From assembly GCA_963806335.1 (NCBI GenBank), contig CAWDXO010000010.1, positions 124,001-188,000 on the forward strand: DNA of 64,000 bases, written 5' to 3'. The DNA comes from Palsa-504 sp963806335. Lineage in GTDB: Bacteria > Actinomycetota > Actinomycetes > Streptosporangiales > Streptosporangiaceae. A model generated the notes under the pieces. It worked only from the letters and a program-made list of their open reading frames with translations. It was not told where the DNA came from and did not search any database. Position numbers and translations under genes: made by a program. Every line of letters starts with the position of its first letter. The stretch's first letter is position 1. This document shows positions 49,354 through 57,320 of the stretch, one piece after another.

Positions 49354-50804
49354 CTATCTACTAATTCGATTAGTAGAAGAAGGTGGTTCACTCGCCGTGC
49401 TCATGGACGCCCAGGCGAGGGCGCGGACCTGGTCGCCGGTGACGGTTTCCTGTTCCAGCAGGGCGGCGGTGAGCTGGGCGAGGGCCTCCCGGTGGCTGGT
49501 GAGCAGGTCCCGGGCGCGGGTTTCCGCCTTGGTCAGCAACGCGGCGACTTCCTGGTCGACCAGCCATTGGGTGTGCTCGGAGTAACCGCGTGCACCGGCC
49601 AGCGCGGGATAGCTGGCCGGCGGGCCGCTGTAGCTGACCGGGCCGATCGCCTCGCTGAGGCCGAACTCGCCGACCATCTGCGTCGCCAGGGCGGTCGCGG
49701 AGGCCAGGTCGTCGGCGGCGCCGGTGGAGGCCTCACCGCAGATCAGGCGTTCGGCGGCCCGGCCGCCGAGGCGAACGGCGAGGGTGTCGGCCAGGTACCG
49801 CTCCCCGTAGAGTCGGCGGTCGTCGGCGGGCAGCGTCTCGGTCAGCCCGAGCGCCTGCCCGGCGCCCAGCACGGTGACCCGGCTGACCGGGTCGGCGTGC
49901 GGGGACAGCGTGGCGACCAGGGCGTGGCCGGCTTCGTGGACGGCGACCGTGGCGAGCTCGCCCGGTGCCAGCGGGCTGGGATGCCGGGTGCCGAGCAGCA
50001 CCCGGTCGCGGGCACTGTCGAAGTCGGCGGCGACCAGCGTGGTGCGGTCGTCCCGGACCGCGGTGACGGCGGCCTCGTTGACCAGGTTAGCCAGGTCCGC
50101 GCCGGAGAATCCGGGGGTGGCGGCGGCGACCTGGTCCAGGTCGGCGTCCGGGCCGAGGTTCTTGCCGCGGGCGTGGGAGGCCAGGATGGCACGGCGCTCG
50201 GCCCGGTCGGGCAGCGGGACGATGACCTCGCGGTCGAACCGGCCGGGGCGGCGAAGCGCGGGGTCCAGGGCGTCCGGCCGGTTGGTGGCGGCCAGCACCA
50301 CCACCCCGCCGGAGTCCTCGAATCCGTCCATCTCGGCGAGCAGCTGGTTGAGGGTCTGCTCCCGCTCGTCGCCGCCGCCGAAACCGCTGTGGTCGCGGCG
50401 GGCGCCGAGGGCATCGATCTCGTCGATGAACACGATCGCCGGCGCGCGGGTGCGCGCCTGCTCGAACAGGTCCCGGACCCGGGCCGCCCCGAGGCCGACG
50501 AACATCTCCACGAAACCCGAGCCCGATGCCGAGAAGAACGGGACGTGGGCCTCGCCGGCGACCGCGCGGGCGAGCAGGGTCTTGCCGGTGCCGGGCGGCC
50601 CGGCCATCAGCACGCCGCGCGGGCCGCGCGCTCCGGCCCGGTGGTAGCGGCCCGGGTCGCGCAGATAGTCGCCGGGCCCGGGACGGCGCCGCGCGGCAGG
50701 GCCAGCAGCGCCACGAAGCCGGCCGCGACCGCCGCCGGGAGCAGCCACCGCACCCACGGGGCTGCGTTAGCATGGCCGGGCGGGCCCGGCTGAGACGTGC
50801 GCAT
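49354..50804 (-). CDS. ftsH: FtsH-like ATP-dependent metalloprotease, shortened N-terminus with a frame break
   Basis: The membrane helix (PWVRWLLPAAVAAGFVALLALPRG) starts at ATG 50804 after an AAGGAGAAC site. The AAA+ domain has GVLMAGPPGTGKTLLARAVAGEA, IVFIDEIDALGARRD and NRPDALDPALRRPGRFDRE. The M41 peptidase has HEAGH (VAVHEAGHALVATL) and the third zinc ligand in TGAADDLASAT. However, the helix is in one frame and DYLRDPGRYHRAGARGPRG in another (break near 50690), and the segment usually present between them (periplasmic domain and AAA+ start) is missing. Either an error plus a naturally minimal FtsH, or a broken gene. A dyad overlaps its 3' end. Confidence 0.7.
49358..49376. promoter_or_regulatory. 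BlaI-type dyad, site 2 (secreted protein gene)
   Basis: CTACTAATTCGATTAGTAG: perfect 8-bp arms around TCG, 35 bp upstream of the secreted-protein start. It lies inside the last codons of the FtsH-like gene. Confidence 0.75.
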
Positions 50805-50865
50805 CTTAGTTCTCCTTCCAGGTGCCCGGCAGCACGCCGGGCGGGGGTCTAGCGGCCAGGGCAGA

Positions 50866-51354
50866 TCATGCGGGCCGGCTGTACTGAGGCGTACGCCGCG
50901 CGGCAGGCCGGCGCGCCGCCGCCACGCTCGCGGCGTGAATCCGCGCGTGCCAGGCGCCGAGCCCGGCGAGCAGGACGAGCAGGATGATCACCGCCTCCAC
51001 GCTGAGCGCGGCGATGCCCAGCGGGCAGTGCCAGTTACCGACGTCGCCGTGATCGCCCAGGAAACCTCCGCGCAGAGCGCGGGTCATTATGTATCCGCCC
51101 ATCGCCAAGATGGCGACGGCGCCGGCGGCGGACCAGGCCAGCCAGCGCGGCCGGGCGATCAGCACCCCGCCGATCAGGACCGACCCGGCGATGATCCCGA
51201 CATACCCGAGGCCGACCAGCGGGGTCGGGCCCAGGGTGCCCGGCAAGTCCACGACGTGGATTACCGCGAGGGCGGCCAGCGCCAGCGCGCCTACCGCCCG
51301 CGTGGTCGCGGCGGCGCCCTGATCCGGCTGCCATTGGGCGATACGGTCGAACAT
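50866..51354 (-). CDS. Four-helix membrane protein of unknown function
   Basis: 162 residues. Helices: GALALAALAVIHVVDL, VGLGYVGIIAGSVLIGGVLIA, WLAWSAAGAVAILAMGGYIMTRAL and IAALSVEAVIILLVLLAGLGAWHARI. Family unknown; the pattern is like small DUF membrane proteins that pair with stress regulons. ATG 51354 is preferred for its AGGAGGAAACCG site; the frame extends to 51420 directly below dyad site 3. The FtsH-like gene follows 61 bp downstream, so both are likely under site 3. Confidence 0.7.
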   Translation of the reverse strand: MFDRIAQWQPDQGAAATTRAVGALALAALAVIHVVDLPGTLGPTPLVGLGYVGIIAGSVLIGGVLIARPRWLAWSAAGAVAILAMGGYIMTRALRGGFLGDHGDVGNWHCPLGIAALSVEAVIILLVLLAGLGAWHARIHAASVAAARRPAARRTPQYSRPA

Positions 51355-51428
51355 CGGTTTCCTCCTGTCGTCGGCCGCCCCCGCGGCCTTGGGCCTCAAC
51401 GGGACGGCAGAAGTAGTCATGTTTTCAA

Positions 51429-51447
51429 CTACTAACACGCATAGGAG
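51429..51447. promoter_or_regulatory. BlaI-type dyad, site 3 (membrane protein and FtsH-like operon)
   Basis: CTACTAACACGCATAGGAG, 75 bp before the preferred start at 51354. Nearly identical to sites 1 and 5. Confidence 0.7.
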
Positions 51448-51535
51448 ACTCGGCCGGTTCAGCCAGACGGAGCCGGCGGGTGCGACGTGCGTCACATCGG
51501 GCCCGAGGCGGCCGGCCTCCCGCGGTCCCGGCCGC

Positions 51536-52087
51536 TCACATGTCCGGCTGGAGGGAAAATGAGCACGTCATCACGACGCGGCGGCCGAGTGCGGGGATCC
51601 GCTGGCTGGTTATCCACCTCGAGTCGATGACCCAGCTGCTGGTGATGAGGATGCGCGGGGTGCCGTCCGGCCAGGTGCCGCCAAGGTGCAGATCGAGCTG
51701 GCAGGCCAGTTCATGCTCGGTGCCCCTGATATTCAGGCAGCCGACGGTCCGCCATCCGGCCGGGACCCAGGCCAGCAGCTCGGACCGGAAGCTGATCTCC
51801 GGGTAGGTCACGGCGTCCAGGAAGCCGGGCCCGGCCAGCAGCCGGTCCAGCGGAGGTGAGCCGGTGCTGATGGCGCTCGTCCTGGCGGCCAGCCGCGCGG
51901 TGGAATCCTCGACCGGCTCGGTAATGAGCACCCGGCCCGTGAGCGGCACGCGCCCGAGCACAGGCCGGCCGACGACCCGGGCGGCAAAAGACGCATACGA
52001 CCGGGCCGGGTCCAACCGCCAGCTGCCGACCGCCAGCCGCGGCAATCCCGCTGGTAGGAACTGATGGCCGGGCGTTGTCGCGGTCAC
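51536..52087 (-). CDS. YceI-family protein
   Basis: 183 residues. The lipocalin-like YceI fold is evident in GSWRLDPARSYASFAARVVGRPVLGRVPLTGRVLI, with EISFRSELL and IRGTEHELACQLDLHLGG. YceI proteins bind isoprenoids or amphiphiles; most are exported, but no signal peptide is seen here. The GTG at 52087 is preferred (GAAGGAGATCCCC). The open frame extends to 52357, where it would overlap the MpaB-fragment stop, with dyad site 4 within it. Confidence 0.78.
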   Translation of the reverse strand: MTATTPGHQFLPAGLPRLAVGSWRLDPARSYASFAARVVGRPVLGRVPLTGRVLITEPVEDSTARLAARTSAISTGSPPLDRLLAGPGFLDAVTYPEISFRSELLAWVPAGWRTVGCLNIRGTEHELACQLDLHLGGTWPDGTPRILITSSWVIDSRWITSQRIPALGRRVVMTCSFSLQPDM

Positions 52088-52176
52088 GGGGATCTCCTTC
52101 ACTGGCCGGATCAGGTAGCCGTCGGCACGCCGGGCCAGGTATCCCGCCCGGGTGCTGTAAGGCGCACGAGAGCCGG

Positions 52177-52198
52177 CCTGTACTAATACAGGCAGTAG
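52177..52198. promoter_or_regulatory. BlaI-type dyad, site 4 (YceI gene), diverged
   Basis: TACTA-N7-CAGTA (52181-52197), one mismatch from the shared pattern, overlapping a second perfect dyad CCTGTA-CTAA-TACAGG (52177-52192). It is 94 bp above the preferred yceI start. Confidence 0.45.
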
Positions 52199-52353
52199 AT
52201 TTTCATCCGAACGAGGTGGCCTCATGCCTAGGCCCCACCGCCACGCCTCGGAGCGCCGCCCGGCCGCGGCCAAGGCGCAGCCGTCCGGGCCGACGGCGAG
52301 GTAGGGCCAGGGTCTCGGCGCCCGCACTATCGCGGCGAGCAGGCTGATGAGCC

Positions 52354-52716
52354 TCACGCCGGCCGGGCCGCGCGCATCCGCAGGGTGATCCGCTGCCGTG
52401 CCTCGAGCACGCCGGGCTGACCGAGGAACATGGCGTCAAGGACGCCGAGCGACTGCCGGATTTCGGTCCGGCGGCCGGGTGTCAGGGGCGGCAGCGCGGC
52501 GTAACCGTACATCTGCCGGGCCCAACGCGGGAGCACGGCGATCGCGGCGTCGCGAATATCCTGCCAGGTGACGCTGGCAGGCCCGAAAGGGCCGTCGTCG
52601 CCGGTGCCTCCCGGCACACCCGACGCATACGCAGTCGCCGAGCGCTCGATAAGGCCGGTCGCGGTCGCGTACAGATCCGCCGTGTCAGTCAAACCAACCA
52701 GCTCCTTCGCAGGCAT
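52354..52716 (-). CDS. C-terminal fragment of an MpaB-type (DUF2236) oxygenase
   Basis: 120 residues. FGPASVTWQDIRDAAIAVLPRWARQMYGYAALPPLTPGRRTEIRQSLGVLDAMFLGQ resembles the end of DUF2236/MpaB-like proteins (LPxWARRMYGLPxLPPLTPxRRxxLRxxLxxLD). The N-terminal haem-binding part (about 180 residues) is missing. A dyad (site 5) lies 80 bp upstream of the ATG at 52716, as if the fragment had acquired or kept the regulon promoter. Probably not an active enzyme by itself. Confidence 0.55.
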   Translation of the reverse strand: MPAKELVGLTDTADLYATATGLIERSATAYASGVPGGTGDDGPFGPASVTWQDIRDAAIAVLPRWARQMYGYAALPPLTPGRRTEIRQSLGVLDAMFLGQPGVLEARQRITLRMRAARPA

Positions 52717-52795
52717 CGCAGCGCCGGCTCCCTCGTCGTCGCCACCGTCCGGTCGAGCCTGGCGAGGTTTGATCGGCAGCCCTGACCCGGCTCAT

Positions 52796-52814
52796 CTACT
52801 AACACGAATAGGAG
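52796..52814. promoter_or_regulatory. BlaI-type dyad, site 5 (MpaB-fragment/YceI unit)
   Basis: CTACTAACACGAATAGGAG, 80 bp upstream of 52716. The strand complementary to site 7 has the same 15-base core. Confidence 0.7.
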
Positions 52815-53072
52815 ATGACGACTGTTCACGGCGGGTGGCTAACGATCAGATGCCTGCGACGGCCGTGCCAGGCAGGCGGCCTAGCCGGCGGACGGTGTTC
52901 CCCGCCGGTGCTCCGCCAGCATCGCCAGCCTTTGCAAGATGGCGGCCGAGGCTCGCCCGTCGCCTCATGCAGCTCGTTCAGCAGCAGCACGGAGATAACG
53001 TGCAGGCCGGCCATGAAGTCTCCCAGACACAGGGCCGGACGGACGACTGTTCACGCCGATGGCCGGCTGGCG

Positions 53073-54020
53073 CTAGGCGGCCGGAAGCTTTCCCAGGGCG
53101 AGTGCGACCACCGCTGGGGTCAGGGCCAGCAGCACCGGGGTCAAGGCGAGCGCCGCGGCGGTGGCCCGGAGCAGCCGTCGCCGTGCCCGCCCCAGTGGTT
53201 CGCTGGGTCCTAGGAGCCGGTGAATCCGCTGGACCGAGTCGGTGGCACCCGCGGCGAGGGCCGGCGCGGGACCGGCGGCGGTGGCGAGGACGACCAGGGC
53301 GGTGGCCAGCAGCCGGGGATCGCGGGCGCGCGTGGCCGCGTCGTCGGCGTGCAGTTCCACCAGCCTCGCCACCTGCTCTTCGGCGTCCCGCATCAGCGGC
53401 AGGAACGGGAGCACCTCGCGGCCGATCCTCGCCGTGGCCAGCAGCCGGTGATGGCGGCCGGTCAGGTGCGCCCGCTCGTGCGCCAGGACCGCATCAAGCT
53501 GGCCGGGATCGAGCGCCTGCACCGCGCCGGTGGTCAGGATCACCGTGGGCTGCTGGCCCGCGACGCAGTAGGCAGCGGGCTGGGAATGCTCCACCAGCAC
53601 CGCACCGAGGGTCGGCTCGGCATGCCCGACCAGCCGCGCGGTCTGCGCGTGCCGCAGCGCCTCCCGGCCGGCGGCGCGGACATGGGTCAGCGCGGTGAGC
53701 GCGGTCCTGGCGGCGACAGCGCCCGCCAGGGTGAGGCCGAGCCCGGCGACCGTGGCGCCGCCCGGGGTGCCGTAGGTGGCCTGGAGCCGGTGTACGCAGG
53801 CTCCGATCAGGTGGCTCAGCCCCCCGCCGAGGGCGGTGGCATGAACAGCCAGCGTCAGGCCTGCCAGCCCGAGCGCGGCGATGACCGACCACCCGGCGGC
53901 CAGGTAGATGACGATGGCCAGCAGTGGTGCCCGGGCCATCCACCTGGCCCGGCCGAGCATCCTGGGCCCCCAAAGGCCGAGACCGGCTGCGTACGCCACC
54001 AGCACTGCGGCGACGGTCAC
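53073..54020 (-). CDS. M56-family (BlaR1-like) membrane metallopeptidase
   Basis: 315 residues. Four or so membrane helices surround the zinc site HERAH (AVLAHERAHLTGRHHRLLATARI), with Glu in the downstream VELHADDAATRARDP segment as the third ligand. There is no penicillin-binding sensor domain, unlike staphylococcal BlaR1, so the signal must be read by the membrane or peptidase domain. GTG 54020 overlaps the BlaI stop by 4 bp. It presumably cleaves or inactivates BlaI after a stimulus. Complete by length. Confidence 0.88.
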   Translation of the reverse strand: MTVAAVLVAYAAGLGLWGPRMLGRARWMARAPLLAIVIYLAAGWSVIAALGLAGLTLAVHATALGGGLSHLIGACVHRLQATYGTPGGATVAGLGLTLAGAVAARTALTALTHVRAAGREALRHAQTARLVGHAEPTLGAVLVEHSQPAAYCVAGQQPTVILTTGAVQALDPGQLDAVLAHERAHLTGRHHRLLATARIGREVLPFLPLMRDAEEQVARLVELHADDAATRARDPRLLATALVVLATAAGPAPALAAGATDSVQRIHRLLGPSEPLGRARRRLLRATAAALALTPVLLALTPAVVALALGKLPAA

Positions 54021-54397
54021 CGGGATTCGCCGGCCCTGGGCTCGCCGAGCGCCTGTTCGAGCGCCTCGCGCAGCAGCGCCGCGTCGTGCGGGCTCATCTG
54101 GAGCGCAAAATGCGTAAGCGCCGTGCGCCGGTCCGGGCTGGTGGCCAGCGCGTCGTTCATCAGCGCCGCGGTGTAACTGGACCGGGACCCGGTCGGCTCG
54201 TAGCGCCAGGCCCGGCCGTCCCGCTCCCGCCGCAGCCACCCCTTGCGGTACAGGTTCTCCATGACCGTCATCACGGTGGTGTACGCCGGCGCCCGGTCGT
54301 CATGCAGAGCGTCGACCATCTCGCGGACCAGCACCGGCCGGCCCCACTCCCACAGCCGCTCCATGATCACGGCTTCCAGCTCACCGAAACGTCGCAT
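54017..54397 (-). CDS. blaI: BlaI/MecI-family transcriptional repressor
   Basis: 126 residues. The winged HTH is complete: RRFGELEAVIMERLWEWGRPVLVREMVDALHDDRAPAYTTVMTVMENLYRKGWLRRERDGRAWRYEPTGSRSSY. The recognition helix AYTTVMTVMENL matches the TTVxTxLxxLxxKG pattern of BlaI/MecI. It binds TACTA...TAGTA dyads, and such a dyad (site 6) lies 47 bp above its start, implying autoregulation. Translationally coupled to the M56 gene. ATG 54397 follows GGGAG; GTG 54403 is an alternative. Confidence 0.93.
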   Translation of the reverse strand: MRRFGELEAVIMERLWEWGRPVLVREMVDALHDDRAPAYTTVMTVMENLYRKGWLRRERDGRAWRYEPTGSRSSYTAALMNDALATSPDRRTALTHFALQMSPHDAALLREALEQALGEPRAGESR

Positions 54398-54443
54398 CCT
54401 CACTCCCGAACATGGCTGTGCCAAACGGCGCGCCCGCCGTTAC

Positions 54444-54462
54444 CTACTATCACGCATAGAAC
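54444..54462. promoter_or_regulatory. BlaI-type dyad, site 6 (blaI-M56 operon)
   Basis: CTACTATCACGCATAGAAC, 47 bp upstream of blaI. Shares CTACTA, CACGCATAG with the other sites. Confidence 0.7.
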
Positions 54463-54570
54463 AACCCTGCGGTTCGGGTGCCACCCCTTTTCTTCCGGCC
54501 AGCCGCGCCGACGTGGCCAGCGGGCCGGGGAGCCGGTCGACCGGAGCGGCTACCGGTGAACATAACACAT

Positions 54571-54589
54571 TTACTATTCGTGTTAGTAG
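54571..54589. promoter_or_regulatory. BlaI-type dyad, site 7 (ECF sigma operon)
   Basis: TTACTATTCGTGTTAGTAG, ending 2 bp before the sigma-factor ATG. Its complement reads CTACTAACACGAATAGTAA, the same core as sites 1, 3 and 5. TACTAT may be a -10 sequence overlapped by the operator. Confidence 0.72.
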
Positions 54590-54591
54590 AC

Positions 54592-55140
54592 ATGGCTGCT
54601 ATCACAGATGCTTCCCCAGACGGGCTGGGCGGCGACACCGATGCTGTCATCCGCGAGCTGTACTCGCACCACGCCCAGGCCCTGCACGGCTACGTCGCGC
54701 AGTTCTGCCCGGACGGGGCGAGCGCGGATGACATCGTGCAGGAAACCTTCATCCGGGCGTGGCGTCACCTGCCCCGGCTGAGCGCCGATGACCGGCCGGT
54801 CCGGCCGTGGCTGTTCCGGGTCGCGCGCAACTTGCTGATCGACGCGAACCGGGCCGCGCGGGCCCAGCCGATGGTAGTGCCGGACCAGGGGGCCGGGGAG
54901 GCCGGGACCGATTCTGGATTGGAGGAGATCCTGGACCGGCAGCTCGTTTCCGCCGCGCTCCAGCACCTGTCGCCCGCGCACCAGACCGTGCTCGTGGAGA
55001 CCTTCTACCGGGGCGGGACCATGGCTACGGTCGCCCGCGAGCTCGGCATACCGCACGGCACGGCCCGGTCACGATTGCACTACGCGCTGGATGCCATGCG
55101 CAAGGAGCTCCAGGAGCATGACGTGATCGCGGCGTCCTGA
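54592..55140 (+). CDS. ECF sigma factor
   Basis: 182 residues. Region 2 (VIRELYSHHAQALHGYVAQFCPDGASADDIVQETFIRAWRHL, PWLFRVARNLLIDANRAARAQP) and region 4 (LQHLSPAHQTVLVETFYRGGTMATVARELGIPHGTARSRLHYALDAMRKEL) are complete, like the SigL group of actinobacteria. It directs RNA polymerase to its own promoters. The start ATG is 2 bp from dyad site 7, and the next gene (55140, overlapping TGATG) encodes a membrane protein rather than a recognised zinc-binding anti-sigma factor. Confidence 0.92.
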   Translation: MAAITDASPDGLGGDTDAVIRELYSHHAQALHGYVAQFCPDGASADDIVQETFIRAWRHLPRLSADDRPVRPWLFRVARNLLIDANRAARAQPMVVPDQGAGEAGTDSGLEEILDRQLVSAALQHLSPAHQTVLVETFYRGGTMATVARELGIPHGTARSRLHYALDAMRKELQEHDVIAAS

Positions 55141-55691
55141 TGAACAACCGCTTGCCCTGGGATATCACGGCCGATGCCGATGCCGATGCCGATGCCGATG
55201 CCGATGCCGGTGCCAATGACGGGAAGGTGGCGGCTGCCGCAGCGGCCCAGGTCGTTCGGCGCCTGATCGTGGTGTTGCTGCTCACCGCGGCCGCCCTGGA
55301 CCTGACCCGGTGCGGTCTCGTCATGACGGCGCCCCGGCATTCAGCGCCGACCGCGGGACTGGTCGCCGCCGGGCTGGCCGCAGCCGCACTGACGGCGCGG
55401 ACCGCGCGCGGATGCCGGGTCGGCCAGCGCTGGGCGGGCTGGGCAGCATTGCTCATCGGCGCCGCGTCGGCCCCGCAAGCAGCTGCGTCCGGCTTCCGCA
55501 GCCCCTATACGATCCCCGACACGGCCACCGCTGCCCTCGGGGTGCTGCTAGCCATCACCATCCTGGCGACAGCGGGCCGGATGGACCGCCGGGACACGAC
55601 ACTGAAAATCCCGGCGTGCTGGACACGGGAGCCACGCGGTGACCCGGTGCGCGGCCGCACCTTCCCAAGCCCGCGGCCCGCCGGACGCTAA
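55140..55691 (+). CDS. Membrane protein with Ala-Asp repeat, coupled to the ECF sigma factor
   Basis: 183 residues. The N-terminus contains ITADADADADADADAG, encoded by six GCCGAT units. Then VVRRLIVVLLLTAAALDLTRCGLVMT, LVAAGLAAAALTART, WAALLIGAASAPQAAA and TAALGVLLAITILATAG give four membrane segments. Its ATG shares the final A of the sigma-factor stop (TGATG). Position suggests a membrane partner or regulator of the sigma factor, but no anti-sigma domain (HxxxCxxC) is seen. Family unknown. Confidence 0.68.
   Translation: MNNRLPWDITADADADADADADAGANDGKVAAAAAAQVVRRLIVVLLLTAAALDLTRCGLVMTAPRHSAPTAGLVAAGLAAAALTARTARGCRVGQRWAGWAALLIGAASAPQAAASGFRSPYTIPDTATAALGVLLAITILATAGRMDRRDTTLKIPACWTREPRGDPVRGRTFPSPRPAGR
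55170..55205 (+). repeat. Hexanucleotide tandem repeat (GCCGAT)6
   Basis: Six perfect GCCGAT units followed by the related GCCGGT and GCCAAT. In-frame, adding or removing Ala-Asp pairs without frame change; copy number may vary between strains. Confidence 0.9.
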
Positions 55692-55700
55692 GGAAGGCGC

Positions 55701-55745
55701 ACATCCGCGGGAGCGGCGGATGTCTCCCCTCCATCCGCCGCTCCC
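55701..55745. terminator. Strong hairpin after the sigma operon (two alternative stems)
   Basis: GGGAGCGGCGGATG (55709-55722) and its exact inverse (55732-55745) with a 9-nt loop form a 14-bp stem. A competing stem pairs ACATCCGC (55701-55708) with GCGGATGT (55716-55723). The pair lies just after the stop at 55691 and probably terminates transcription; the mutually exclusive stems are noted. Confidence 0.65.
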
Positions 55746-55943
55746 AATCCGCCGTTCCCAGGCCCGTTCGGCCGGTAACCTGAGTCGCCAAGGCGGCTGC
55801 CCAATGACGCGCCGGGCCGGCCGATCCGTGCGCGGCTACGCGCACGGCCCGACGCCGCTGCGTCTCCCCGGGTCCAATCGTTGGGTGTCATGAGATGTAG
55901 CGTCCAGGATCGGGGAATCGAGGAGATGCGACGCGCCGGATGG

Positions 55944-56708
55944 TTACCAGATGACGTGGCCTCCATCGACGAGGAGGTCGACGCCGGTCACGAATGACGC
56001 CGCGCTACTCAGCAGGAAGATGACGGGACCAACCATGTCCTCTGGCTGGGCGTTCCTGCCCAGGGGCGTGTCTTTGGCGTATCCCTCCATCGCGTCCCGT
56101 TGCTCGGGTCGCTGTGTCATGGGGGTGTAGGTGTAGCCGGGACTGATGCTGTTGACGCGGACGCCGGAAGCGGCCCATTCCCAGGCGAGGCTCCGGCCGA
56201 GGTGCACGACTGCGGCCTTGGCTGAGTTGTAGTGAGCCTGGTGCAGGCCACGGTTCGCAATGGTGGCCGACATCGAGGCGATGTTGACGATGGACCCGCC
56301 GCCGTTGCGGATCATCGCCTGTCCCTCAGCCTGGCAGGACAGGAAGACGCCGGTGAGGTCGACGTCGATGACCCGGCGCCATTGCTCTTCCGGCATGCTC
56401 TCGGCGGGAGCCGCGTTGGCGATGCCGGCCGCGTTAACCCCCAGCGTCAGCGGCCCGAGCGCCGACTCAATGTGCCCGACAGCTGCGGACAGGGCGGCCG
56501 GATCGGTCACGTCTGCGACAACAGGGACTGCCCGGCTGCCTGCGGCCAGGATCTCGGCGGCGGTGGCCTCGACGTTCCCAGTGACCTGATCGACGCAGCC
56601 AACGAGCGCGCCCGCCTCAGCGAGCCCCAGGGCTATGGCCCGGCCGATCCCGCTTCCGGCGCCGGTAACCAGCGCGACACCACCGCTCAGCGAGAAGTCC
56701 GCGGTCAT
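55944..56708 (-). CDS. Short-chain dehydrogenase/reductase
   Basis: 254 residues. Classical SDR: GGVALVTGAGSGIGRAIALGLAEAG (TGxxxGIG), NAAGIAN, SIVNIASMSATI with catalytic Ser, HYNSAKAAVVHLGRSL (YxxxK), and the C-terminal VTGVDLLVDGGHVIW. Similar to polyol (arabinitol/mannitol-type) dehydrogenases. ATG 56708 has AGGAGG at ideal spacing. It overlaps a short upstream reading frame (ATGA), see the ACT-like gene. Cofactor preference: Asp after strand 2 (CVDQVTG) suggests NAD. Confidence 0.9.
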   Translation of the reverse strand: MTADFSLSGGVALVTGAGSGIGRAIALGLAEAGALVGCVDQVTGNVEATAAEILAAGSRAVPVVADVTDPAALSAAVGHIESALGPLTLGVNAAGIANAAPAESMPEEQWRRVIDVDLTGVFLSCQAEGQAMIRNGGGSIVNIASMSATIANRGLHQAHYNSAKAAVVHLGRSLAWEWAASGVRVNSISPGYTYTPMTQRPEQRDAMEGYAKDTPLGRNAQPEDMVGPVIFLLSSAASFVTGVDLLVDGGHVIW

Positions 56709-56721
56709 GAGCAGGTCCTCC

Positions 56722-57066
56722 TCAGGAGTGATTGCAGCGACTTGAAGGCGTCCTGGACGTGGGAGTAGATGCTCTTGTACAGGTCGAAGAAGTCCAGACC
56801 GGCACGCCACCGGCCGCCAGCGGCGCCACGATCGCGCTCAGCATCCCAGTCGCCTGCACGTCATGCGCCTCGTCACCGTTCCACAGCGCCGACCATGTAT
56901 CCTCGCCGGTGTCGTCGCGCCGCATCACTGTGGATCCGTCCGGACCGAACACAACGGCGAGGACGTCCGCGCGCGGAATAACGCCGGTGACGTCTGCCGG
57001 ACGATCAAGAACGTAAGATCCGTCGAGCACCCGCAACGTCTGATGGCCGGCCACGGACATCGTCAT
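56722..57066 (-). CDS. ACT-domain-like protein, C-terminus disturbed
   Basis: 115 residues. VTGVIPRADVLAVVFGPDGSTVMRRDD, TWSALWNGDEAHDVQATGMLSAIVAPLAAGGVPVW resembles small ACT-type proteins of actinobacteria (ALWNGDxAHDPxATGMLSAIVxPLAxAGIPVW). After VPVW the expected ending is replaced by Ser/Thr/Arg-rich sequence. A third frame over the same stretch reads GLDFFDLYKSIYSHVQDAFKSLQSLL and stops in an ATGA overlap with the SDR gene. A frame change near 56830 is likely, and the two pieces may have been one gene. Confidence 0.5.
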   Translation of the reverse strand: MTMSVAGHQTLRVLDGSYVLDRPADVTGVIPRADVLAVVFGPDGSTVMRRDDTGEDTWSALWNGDEAHDVQATGMLSAIVAPLAAGGVPVWTSSTCTRASTPTSRTPSSRCNHS

Positions 57067-57320
57067 ATCGTTGCATGCGAACACCTGTCGGGACTAGCAC
57101 CGCGGTCTCTCGTGCCCGCGCGGCTCCTGCTCAAAGCAACCCGGGGGGGAATGTGCACCAGTTGCAGAGGGTCGCTCGCCCATTACCGCGCCAGCTTGGA
57201 CGCCGGGGAGACCCTGCCGTCATCGGCTACCTGCGCCGGGGGGACTAACGTCTCTGGTGCTCGGTCTGCCGGGATATCAGCGTGGATGTAGCCGCCTGAG
57301 CATAAGCCGGATTGTCGGCC

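Noticed and set aside
55639..55893. Rightward frame after the sigma operon
   Set aside because: Runs through the hairpin, has no similarity and biased Arg/Pro composition.
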